DNA of 64,000 nt. It comes from Symbiodinium natans (taxonomy: Eukaryota > Sar > Dinophyceae > Suessiales > Symbiodiniaceae). This document shows positions 43,132 to 53,513 of this stretch, in pieces (position 1 is the first letter of the stretch; the number at the start of each line of letters is the position of its first letter). Under the pieces are notes generated by a model that saw only the letters and a program-made list of their open reading frames with translations, made no database searches and was not told the DNA's origin. The stretch is from the NCBI GenBank assembly GCA_905221605.1, contig CAJNDS010002213.1, positions 761,136 to 825,135 of the forward strand, read 5' to 3'. The position numbers and the translations under genes are program-made.

Positions 43132-43732
43132 CTCACTCTTGGCACACACCAGGTTGAGGGCTGGGGTTTAGGGTTTAGGGTTTAGGGCTTAGGGCTTAGG
43201 GTTTAGGGTTTAGGGTTTAGGGTTTAGGGTTTAGGGTTTAGGGCTTAAGGTTTAGGGTTAAGGGTACCCCAAACCCAGAAAACCCCCGACTTCGAACCCT
43301 CAAATCCCTCAAGAGAGAGTCATAGTGTAACAAAAGCATTTTGAAACGCCTAAAGAGACACAGGAACCCCGAAACCCAAACCCAAACCCTACGCCCCGGG
43401 GCCTAAACCCTAAACCCTAAACCCTAAACCCCTAACCCTAAACCCTAAACCCCGAGCTTGGGATCCTTCGAACTTGGCCCCTGGCGGTCGAATCGCCGAG
43501 CTTCCGGTCCTCCAGCGCGCAGCGCACCGCTGGGGATGCGGAGGCTGGAGAGGGGGATTTAGGGTTTAGGGTTTGGGGTTTAGGGTGAGAGTTTTAGGGC
43601 TGTAGGGATTTGGAGTTTCAGTTTTTTGGACTTTAGGGCTTTAAGGCCCTCAGGGGCTTTGAAGCGTTCAGCGCTTTAAGGCCTCAGGGTCATATAAGTT
43701 TTTTGGGGCTTCGCGCCACCCCACACCCTCAA

Positions 43733-43867
43733 CCCCAGACTCTCTTCATGATGCCATCTTTCCGCCAACTCGTGCACAAAGATGGCTTCGCGGCACGCTC
43801 GGCTGATTCCCGCGCCCCCTGCAACCAGCACATGACAGTCGGTGGATCGTCGGGTTTCGACGCGCAT
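43733..43867 (-). CDS. Candidate first exon, possibly of the phosphoesterase gene
   Basis: ATG 43867 directly follows AGG, the same start context as LSm3 and the gene at 11957. The frame reads MRVETRRSTDCHVLVAG and stays open for about 45 codons (CREAIFVHELAERW). It may be the 5' exon of the phosphoesterase gene whose next secure exon is 43131-43097; an open island at about 43530-43485 could lie between them. It could equally belong to a separate short gene. The donor site is not resolved. Confidence 0.4.
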
Positions 43868-44640
43868 CCTGCCCAGCTGTAAGGGTCCATGGCAGGCGCT
43901 TTGGGAGCCGCTCCCGGGCCTGGGGTCTAGGTTTGGGGCTCAGGGCTTGGGGACTTATACCACACCCTGAACGCTCTAAAACGTCTCATGCTCTGTGGGT
44001 TGAGGGCCTGGGGCGTAGAGTTTAGGATGTCTACCGCTCTTAGGAGACTAGCTCCTCCCATGACTTCTTTCAGGCTTTGTTGTCACATCCCTAGGTCTAA
44101 TGGCTGGCTCCTAGTGTCTCAATGGTGGCGCAACGAAGCCATCATGGTGACCACCGAACCCCCCTACTGTGCGCTTTCCTCTCGATTCTCAAGAGCTAAG
44201 GAGGGCTTATGCTAATAAGGGGCCCCCTAGTATAGACCTCCAAAAAATAGTAGGCCTTAGAGTGAGAACCCCTAATATCGTGAATCTGCATGAGTTCAGC
44301 TCTGTAGACTCAACCAAACCAAGGTTTCCCCCAGACGCGGCTGTCCTCGGCCAGGAGTGCCAGCAAATCTGCGGCCTGACTCCAACAGACACTCCTACGA
44401 CCTATAAACCCTAAACCCTAAAACCGAGAAAACACGAAACCCTAGATAAACCCTACACCCAATAAACACTGAACTTGCGCTAAACCCAAACCCCTAAAAC
44501 CCCCCAGACCCCTAACCCCTAAACCCCTAAACCCTAAACCCCTAAAACCCCCCCCCCCCCCCCGTGGGTGGCTTAAATAGGGTCTATTTGGAAGCTGGGA
44601 CTCGGGTTTTCTTATAGCCATACACGTTTCCACGAGGGTA
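43868..44640. other. Unique stretch without recognised gene
   Basis: Mostly unique sequence with two small CCCTAAA clusters, a poly-C run near 44550 and one arm of a family D hairpin (TTAAATAGGGTCTATTTGGA, about 44572-44592). No exon could be supported. Confidence 0.4.
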
Positions 44641-44659
44641 CGCTGCTGTCACGTCAGTC

Positions 44660-47285
44660 GTACTATGGAGGCCTCAGGAACAAGAACCAGGTAGTTCCTC
44701 TTTTCTCTTCTCTTTTTCTCCTCAATCCTAAAGTCGAAGGCTCTCGTGAGGAGAAGAGAAGGGAGAGAAGGAGGGAAAGATAAGAGGAACACGATTTTCA
44801 TGGGAAGAGCCAAGAAAAGAATAGAAGAGAGATAAAACAAGGCGCAAAGAAGATGGTACTCTTCTTTATCTATCCTCTCTCCCTTATCTCTCCGTTCCCT
44901 CTGTCTTTTCGAAATGAGAAAAACAAAAAGAAAGATGAAAAGAAGAAGGGTTAGGAAAAGAGCCGAAGAGATAGGCCGAAAAGAGGGGTATGGTGAAGTA
45001 CGGCAAAGGTCCACGCACAAGGAGTCACCTTCTGCTTACCCTTCCACTGCTTGATTTTACAAGCTCCTTTCTTGTGTTTTATCAGTTAAAATTAAAAGGA
45101 AACAGAAGGAGAGAAGGGAAAGGGAAGTGAGAGAGGAGAGACAACAAGGAGGCCATTTTAATTTCCTGTGAGTTATCAAAAGGAATGCAATATTATGGGA
45201 AGAGCAATGGAAAAAAAGAGTGGAAGAGAAATTAAGACAGGAGAGGGAGGTGCAAAAATAAGGCAAAGAGAAGATGGTGCCGTTTTCATCTCACCTCTCG
45301 TTCTTATCTTCCTCTTCTCTGGTTCTTTTCCCTGTGAAATAAAAAACAAAAGGAAGGACAATGAACATATAAAGGAACCCGTTTTCGTTTTCCGTTTGGG
45401 CACAAGGAAAAAAACAGAGGCGATAGGGCGAGAGGAGGGGTTTGCTGAAGCATGGGGAGGGTGTACGGGCAAGGGGCCAACTCCGCCCACTTCCCCCATC
45501 CATTGAAAGAGGAAAAGGAACAGGGCCTCCATTCCCCTCTTATTCTTCCTTTCTTGCGTTTTTGTCGTTTAGAAGGGAACAGGAGAAGAGGAGGGAGAGA
45601 GAAGGAGAGAGGAGACATAAAAAGGGTTGCATTTTTAATGGGAAGAGCAAAGAAAAGACCAGAAGAGAGATGATGGGAGAAGAGGGGGAGACAAAACAAG
45701 GCGCACAGAAAATGGGCAGATAAGAAGAGAGGAAAGGGAATGACCAAGTACAATGAGGAGTTCTTCAATTTCCCTCCCTATCTCTTATGTTACTTTTCCT
45801 TCTTGTGGGGTGTCCCTTTTTCTCTTGAAGATGCAGAAAACGATTGAAAAGGACACCCGTTCCATCGCCCATATGTAGGGAAAGAGAGAGAATCATGAGC
45901 ATCAGCTGGGCTTGCTGCCAATCCAACATGGGCGTCCCTTTTAATCGCATTCTGTGTCCTTTTTTCTCGCTTGAAGATGCAGAAAACGATCCAAAAGCAC
46001 ATCTGTTGGAGGAAGAGAGAAGGAGAGAGGAGAGATACCAAGGATTGCATATTTAATGGGAAGAGCAAGGAAGAGAATAGAAGACAGATGAATAGAGAAG
46101 ATGGCGCTCTTCTTTATCTATTCTCTCTCCCTTGTTTCTCCCTTCCCTCTTTCTTTTCGAAATGAGAAAAACAAAAAGGAAGAACTATGAGAAGGAGAAG
46201 AGTAAGGAAAGGAACAGAAGAGATAGGCCGAGAGGATGAATATGATGGAGTATTATGGAAAGGCTCACGCGCAAGGAGTCACCCTCTGCTTACCTTTTCA
46301 CTGCTTTATCATATGAGTTCCTTTCTTGTGTTTTATCAGTTAAAAGGAAGCGGAAGAAGAGAAGGGAAAGGGAAGTGAGAGAGGAAAGATAACAAGGATG
46401 CTATGTTTCCCGAAGCGTGCTGCAAGGAATAGAAGAGACAGGAAGCAAGGAGACGGAATCACAAAATAAGGCGCAAAGCTGTACATATCATCTCTCCCTT
46501 GTCTCTCCCTATTCCCTTTCGAACTAGAAAAAACCATTCTTGCTTTTCACAGATAGGTTCCCTCTCTCCTCTTCAGGAAATCCCCTTTCCCTTATGTTGC
46601 TTTTTGAAGCGAATAAGAAAAATAGCAGATAAGAAGAGAGGAAAGGGTCAATTTCCCTCCCTATCTCTTATGTTGCTTTTCCTTCTTGTGGGGTGTCCCT
46701 GTTTCTCTTGAAGATGCAGAAAACGATTGAAAAGGACACCCGTTCCATCGCCCATGTGTAGGGAAAGAGAGAGAATCATGAGCATCAGCTGGGCTTGCTG
46801 CCAATCCAACATGGGCGTCCCTTTTAATCGCAGTCTGTGTCCTTTTTTCTCGCTTGAAGATGCAGAAAACGATCCAAAAGCACATCTGTTGGAGGAAGAG
46901 AGAAGGAGAGAGGAGAGATACCAAGGATTGCATATTTAATGGGAAGAGCAAGGAAGAGAATAGAAGACAGATGAATAGAGAAGAGGGAGAGACAAAACAA
47001 GGCGCAGAGAAGATGGCACTCTTCTTTATCTATTCTCTCTCCCTTGTTTCTCCCTTCCCTCTTTCTTTTCGAAATGAGAAAAACAAAAAGGAAGAACTAT
47101 GAGAAGGAGAAGAGTAAGGAAAGGAACAGAAGAGATAGGCCGAGAGGATGAATATGATGGAGTATTATGGAAAGGCTCACGCGCAAGGAGTCACCCTCTG
47201 CTTACCTTTCCACTGCTTTATCATATGAGTTCCTTTCTTGTGTTTTATCAGTTAAAAGGAAGCAGAAGAGAAGGGAAAAGCAAAA
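44660..47285. repeat. Purine/pyrimidine-skewed segmental repeats
   Basis: Long AG-rich and CT-rich runs. A segment of about 600 bp occurs twice, at roughly 45768-46370 and 46650-47280, nearly identical apart from small indels. The second half is present a third time in more diverged form at about 44980-45130 (CACGCACAAGGAGTCACC). The many open frames here are composition artefacts. Confidence 0.8.
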
Positions 47286-47294
47286 ATTGAGCCC

Positions 47295-49512
47295 AACATT
47301 TTAGGACCAGGGCTTGCGATCTGACTCTTTGGAGCAAAAATCGATTCCAAAATCTTAGGGACCAGGGCTTGCGATGTTACTCTTTGGAGCAAGAAATGAG
47401 CCCAAAATCTTAAAGACCGGGGCTTGCGATTTCACCTTTTGGCGCAAATACTGGGCCCAAAATCTTAGGGACCAGGGCTTGCAATTTGACTCCGTGGAGC
47501 ACAAGTCGACCCCGAAATCTTAGGGACCAGGGCTTGCGATTTGACTCTGTGGAGCACAAATCGACCCCGAAAACTTAGGGACCAGGGCTTGCGATTTGAC
47601 TCTTTGGAGCAAAAATCGACCCAAAAATCTAAGGGACCAGGGCTTGCGATTTTACTCTTTGGCGCAAAAACTGGGCCCCAAATCTTAGGGACCAGGGCTT
47701 GCGATGTCACTCTTTGGAGCAAAATTGAACCCAAAGTCTTAGGGACCAGGGCTTGCGATTTGACTCTTTGGAGCAAAAACTGGGCCCAAAATCTTAGGGA
47801 GCAGGGTTTGCGATTTGACTCTTTGGAGCAAAAACTGGGCCCCAAATCTTAGGGACCAGGGCTTGCGGTTTGACTCTTTGGAGCAAAAATTGAACCCAAA
47901 ATCTTAGGGACCAGGGCTTGCGATTTGACTCTTTGAACCAAAAACTGGGCCCAAAATCTTAGGGACAAGGGCTTGCGATGTCACTCTTTGGAGCAAAAAA
48001 TGAACCCAAAATCTTAGGGACCAGGGCTTGCGATTTGACTCTTTGGAGCAAAAACTGGGCCCCAAATCTTAGGGACCAGGGCTTGCGATTTGACTCTTTG
48101 GAGCACAACTTGAACCCAAAATCTTAGGGACCAGGGCTTGCGATTTGACTTTTCGGAGCACTAACTGGGCCCAAGATCTTAGGGACCAGGGCTTGCGATG
48201 TCACTCTTTGGAGCAACAATGAATGCAAAATCTTAGGGACCAGGGCCTGCGATTTGACTCTTTGGAGCAAAAATTGAACCCAAGCGATGTCACTCTTTGG
48301 AGCAAAAAATGAACCCAAAATCTTAGGGACCAGGGCTTGCGATTTGACTCTTTGGAGCAAAAACTGGGCCCCAAATCTTAGGGACCAGGGCTTGCGATGT
48401 CACTCTTTGGAGCAAAAAACGAACCCAAAATCTTAAGGACCAGGGCTTGCGATGTCACTCTTTGGAGCAAAAATTGAACCCAAAATCTTAGGGACCAGGA
48501 CTTGCGATGTCACTCTTTGGAGCAAAAACTGGGCCCAAAATCTTAGGGACCAGGGCTTGCGATGTCACTCTTTGGAGCAAAAAATGAACCCAAAATCTTA
48601 GGGACCAGGGCTTGCGATGTTACTCTTTGGAGCAAAAACTGGGCCCCAAATCTTAGGGACCAGGGCTTGCGATGTCACTCTTTGGAGCAAAAATTGAACC
48701 CAAAATCTTAGGGACCAGGACTTGCGATGTGACTCTTTGGAGCAAAAACTGGGCCCCCAATCTTAGGGACCAGAGCTTGCGATGTCACTCTTTGGAGCAA
48801 AAATTGAACCCAAAATCTTAGGGACCAGGGCTTGCGATTTGACTCTTCGGAGCAAAAACTGGGCCCCAAATCTTAGGGACCAGGGCTTGCGATGTTACTC
48901 TTTGGAGCAAAGATTGAACCCAAAATCTTAGGGACCAGGGCTTGCGATTTGACCCTTTGGAGCAAAAACTGGGCCCAAAATCTTAGGGACCAGGGCTTGC
49001 GATTTGACTCTTTGGAGCAACTGGGCCCAAGATCTTAGGGACCAGGGCTTGCGATGTCACTCTTTTGGGCAAGAAATGAGCCCAAAATCTTAGGGAGCAG
49101 GGCTTGCGATTTGACCCTTTGGAGCAAAAACTGTGCCCCAAATCTTAGGGACCAGGGCTTGCGGTTTGACTCTGTGGAGCAAAAATTGAACCCGAAATCT
49201 TCGGGGCCAGGGCTTGCGATTTGACTCTTCGGAGCAAGAAATGAGCCCAAAATCTTAAGGACCAGGGATTGCTTTGGAGCAAAAAACTGAGTCCAAAATC
49301 TTAGGGACCAGGGCTTGCGATTTGACTCTTTGGAGCAACTGGGCCCAAGATCTTAGGGACCAGGGCTTGCGATGTTACTCTTTGGGGCAAGAAATGAGCC
49401 CAAAATCTTAGGGACCAGGGCTTGCGATGTTACTCTTTGGGGCAAGAAATGAGCTCAAAATCTTAGGGACCAGGGCTTGCGATGTCACTTTTTGGAGCAA
49501 AAACTGTGCCCT
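47295..49512. repeat. 55-bp satellite array, about 40 copies
   Basis: The unit contains CTTAGGGACCAGGGCTTGCG followed by ATTTGACTCTTTGGAGCAAA and a variable spacer. Two spacer types (ACTGGGCCC and ATTGAACCC) and two core types (GATTTGACTC and GATGTCACTC) are intermixed. Some units are deleted, for example near 48285 and 49265. Confidence 0.95.
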
Positions 49513-49880
49513 AGTATTGGGGGGAGGAGGGCTCGTGATTTAGTATTGGGAGGAGGCCCGGGCTCGTAAATTAGTATTGGGGGGAGGCCCGGGCTCGTGA
49601 TTTAGTATTGCGGGAGGCCCGGGCTCGTGATTTAGTATTGGGGGGAGGCCCGGGCTCGTGATTTAGTATTGGGGGGAGGCCCGGCCTCGTAATTTGGAGG
49701 CCCGGGCTCGTGATTTAGCCCGGGCTCGTGATTTAGTATTGGGGGGAGGCCCGGGCTCGTGATTTAGTATTGCGGGAAGGCCCGGGCTCGTAATTTAGTA
49801 TTGGGGGGAGGCCCGGGCTCGTGATTTAGTATTGGGGGGAGGCCCGGGCTCGTGGTTTAGTATTGGGGGGAGGAGGATGC
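49513..49880. repeat. About 32-bp GC-rich satellite array
   Basis: Ten to twelve units of TAGTATTGGGGGGAGGCCCG followed by GGCTCGTGATT, directly abutting the 55-bp array. Confidence 0.9.
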
Positions 49881-49889
49881 CCCAGCCCC

Positions 49890-51925
49890 CACCCCCCATT
49901 TGGAAATAAATGAATTAATTGAATTAATTGAAATACTTGAATTAATTCAATTAATTCAATTAATTGATTTATTTCCAAAGGGGAGGTGGAATTAATTGAA
50001 TTAATTGAATTAATTGAATTAATTCAATTATTTCAATTAATTCAAGTAATTCATTTATTTCCAAATGGGGGGGATTCCCCAGCCCCCACCCCCCCCCTTT
50101 GGAAATAAATGAATTAATTGAATTAATTGAATTAATTGAATTAATTCAATTAATTCAATTAATTCAATTAATTCAATTAATTCATTTATTTCCAAAGGGG
50201 AGGTGGAATTAATTGAATTAATTGAATTAATTCAATTATTTCAATTAATTCAATTAATTCAATTAATTCATTTATTTCCAAATGGGGGGGATGGGGGGGA
50301 TTCCCCCCCCTTTGGAAATAAATGAATTAATTGAATTAATTGAATTAATTGAATTAATTGAATTAATTGAATTTGAATCAATTCAATTAATTCAATTAAT
50401 TCAATTAATTCAATTAATTCCACCCCCCCCTTTGGAAATAAATGAATTAATTGAATTAATTCAATTAATTCAATTAATTCAATTAATTCAATTAATTCAT
50501 TTATTTCCAAAGGGGGGGGGTGGGGGCTGGGGAATCCCCCCCATTTGGAAATGAATGAACTAATTGAACGAAATTATTTAAACTATCGCGGCTCGATTTG
50601 GCCAAATTTTGCCGGGCAGCCTGCGGGCAAAATTTGGCCAAATCGGGCTGCTCTTCGTATGCCATGAGAAATGCGCGGCTCGATTTGGCCAAATTTTGCC
50701 CGGAGGCTGCCCGGCAAAATTTGGCCAAATCGAGCCGCGCATTTCTCAGCGCGTACGACGAGCAGCCCGATTTGGCCAAATTTTGCCCGCAGACTTCCCG
50801 GCAAAATTTGGCCAAATCGAGCCGCGATAGTTTAAATAATTTCGGGCCTCCAGAAAGGCGCGGCTCGATTTGGCCAGATTTTGCCGGGCAGTCTGCGGGC
50901 AAAATTTGGCCAAATCGGGCTGCTCGTCGAACGCGATGAGAAATGCGCGGCTCGATTTGGCCAAATTTTGCCGGGCAGCCTCCGGGCAAAATTTGGCCAA
51001 ATCGAGCCGCGCCTTTCTGAAGGCCCGAAATTTTTAAACTATCGCGGCTCGATTTGGCCAAATTTTGCCGGGCAGCTTCCGGGCAAAATTTGGCCAAATC
51101 GGGCTGCCCTTCGTATGCGATGAGAAATGCGTGGCTCGATTTGGCCAAATTTTGCCCGGAGGCTGCCCGGCAAAATTTGGCCAAATCGAGCCGCGATAGT
51201 TTAAATAATTTCGGGCCTCCAGAAAGGCGCGGCTCGATTTGGCCAAATTTTGCCGGGCAGCCTCCGGGCAAAATTTGGCCAAATCGAGCTGGGGGGTGGG
51301 GTCTGGGGAATCCCCCCATTTGGAAATAAATGAATTGATTGAATTAATTGAATTAATTGAATTAATTGAATTAATTCAATTAATTAAATTAATTCAATTA
51401 ATTCCACCCCCCCTTTGGAAATAAATGAATTAATTGAATTAATTGAATTAATTGAATTAATTGAATTAATTGAATTAATTGAATTAATTCAATTAATTCA
51501 ATTAATTCATTTATTTCCAAAGGGGGGGGAGGGGTGGGGGCTGGGGAATCCCCCCCATTTGGAAATAAATGAATTAATTGAATTAATTGAATTAATCGAA
51601 ATAATTCAACTAATTCAATTAATTCAATTAATTCATTTATTTCCAAAGGGGAGGTGGAATTAATTGAATTAATTGAATTAATTCCAATTAATTCAATGAA
51701 TTCAATTAATTCAATTAATTCAATTAATTCAATTAATTCAATTAATTCAATTAATTCATTTATTTCCAAAGGGGGGTGGTTCAATTAATTCAATTAATTC
51801 AATTAATTCAACTAATTCAATTAATTCCACCCCCCCCCCTTTGGAAATAAATTAATTAATTGAATTAATTGATTAAATTCATTAAATTCCAGGGGGAAAG
51901 TGGAAATTAAGGAATTTAATGAATT
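49890..51925. repeat. Array of nested palindromes (AATTAATTG / GGCCAAAT modules)
   Basis: Repeated blocks open with GGAAATAAATGAATTAATTG, run through (GAATTAATT)n, switch to (CAATTAATT)n and close with AATTCATTTATTTCC, so each block can fold on itself. In the middle (about 50580-51295), GC-richer modules with arms CGGCTCGATTTGGCCAAATT and its reverse complement form about seven further palindromes, separated by short links such as ATGAGAAATGCG. AATT blocks flank the GGCC core on both sides. Confidence 0.9.
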
Positions 51926-51956
51926 AAATTCTGTCTGTGCAACCCTACAGGACCTA

Positions 51957-52062
51957 AAATAGGGTCTATTTGGAACATGGCTCTTGTGAATAAGTATACG
52001 TTTTGGGGCCTGTTTTCCTCTTGTAAATACGATTCCCAGCTTCCAAATAGACCCTATTTAAG
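51957..52062. mobile_element. Hairpin element, family D
   Basis: AAATAGGGTCTATTTGGAA and TTCCAAATAGACCCTATTT are perfect inverted ends of a 106-bp element. A single arm occurs at 44572, on the other side of the satellite block. Confidence 0.7.
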
Positions 52063-52069
52063 CTGCACA

Positions 52070-52100
<31 letters not shown>

Positions 52101-53513
52101 AAAACAGCTAAACCCCTCAATCCTCGACCCTCGACCCTGGCTCATGGGGCGAGCCCGAAGAAGTTTGGAAGCTACTGCTACTATCCTCACGGTTTGGGGT
52201 TTTGGGTTTAGGGTTTAGGGTTTAGGTTTAAGGGTTTAGGGTTTAGGGTTTAGTCCTCCCAGAAGGAATCCCTAGATGAAAAGATTGGCTCTTGTTAAGG
52301 AGAGCCTAAACTAAGTTGCCATCTTATGAGAGGCTTTAGGGCCATAAAGGAAATCACAAAACGCCCTCATTGCGGTAACTTCTTTTCAGTCCCTTCTAGG
52401 GGGGATCCTCTGTCCAAAGGCCTTAGGAGTTATAAACCCTTAACCCTGACCCTAAACCCTAAACCCTAAACCCTAAACCCTAAACCCTCAAGGGCAGAGG
52501 GGGATCCTCTGTAAGGGCCGCACGCAACACACGAGCACCGGAAAGCCCTAAGCCCCAAACCTGTACCCCAAACGGCCCGACAGCCAGCGCAAAGCCACAA
52601 ACCCTGAACTTCCAAAACCCTAAACCCTAAACCCTAAACCTTAAACCCTAAACCCTAAACCCTAAACCCTAAACCCTAAACCCTAAACCTTAAACCTTAA
52701 ACCCTAAACCTTAAACCCTGAACCCTAAACCCTTTGGAACTTCAGCTGGGCCGGGCATCCCGACTTCGCCCGGTTTCACCCCCTTCGTCAGCGAGGGGTT
52801 GAGCCTCGAGAAGCGCCGGCAAACTCTTAGGGGCTTAGGCCTTTCGGGGTTTAGGGTTTAGGGTTTAGGCTTTAGGGAGGGTTTAGGGTTTAGGGTTTGG
52901 GGATTAGGGCTTGGGGTTTAGGAGCCGAAAGCTTGACACCCTTGGGTCTGGGGCTTAGGAGCTTAGGGCTTAGGAGCTTTGCGTTTAGGAGTTCAGGAGC
53001 TTAGGGTTTCGGGGCTTAGGAGATTAGGAGTTTAGGAGATTGGGAGTTTAGGAGTTTGGGGTTTAGGGGCTGAGGATTTTCGGTTTGGAGTTTAGGGTTT
53101 TGAGACCGGACGTCACGAGCGTCACGATTCAGAGGAGGCCCACAAGGCACCCAACACCAAGTGTCGGGGGATAACGTCGTTTAGGGTTGAGGGTTTAGGC
53201 TTTAGGGTTTAGGGTTTAGGGTTTAGGGTTTGGGTTTAGGGTCTTTCCAACAAGAATCCTCCCTTGAACCTTGAAGTCTAAAACTAAAACCCTTGAATTC
53301 TTGAACCCGAAACCCTAAAACCCTGAACCCGGACCCTTAAGTCCTAAACCCTAAAACCCTAAACCTGAAACCCTTTAACCCTAAAACCCGAACCCTCAAA
53401 CCCCAAAACTCTAAAACCCTAAACCCGGAGCCCTAAAACCCTAAAACCCTAAAACCCTAAACCCCCAAACCCTAAACCCTAAACCCTAAAACCCTAAACC
53501 CTAAACCCTAAGC
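52063..53513. other. Telomere-repeat-rich stretch with one or two possible exons
   Basis: A C20-A14 homopolymer pair (52070-52105), then heptamer arrays. A minus-strand island at about 52808-52760 reads LNPSLTKGVKPGEVG after AG|G and may be an exon of the 53-56 kb gene. Otherwise nothing was recognised. Confidence 0.35.

Noticed and set aside
44649-47290. Numerous 60-150 codon frames, some hydrophobic
   Set aside because: Caused by AG/CT-skewed, duplicated DNA; no codon structure or splice logic.
47295-49512. Regularly spaced repeats considered as a CRISPR array
   Set aside because: Units are contiguous satellites with degenerate, non-unique spacers in a eukaryotic sequence.
50501-51319. 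272-codon minus-strand frame with repeated AKFCR/QNLAKS units
   Set aside because: Translation of the GGCCAAAT palindrome array, open in several frames on both strands.
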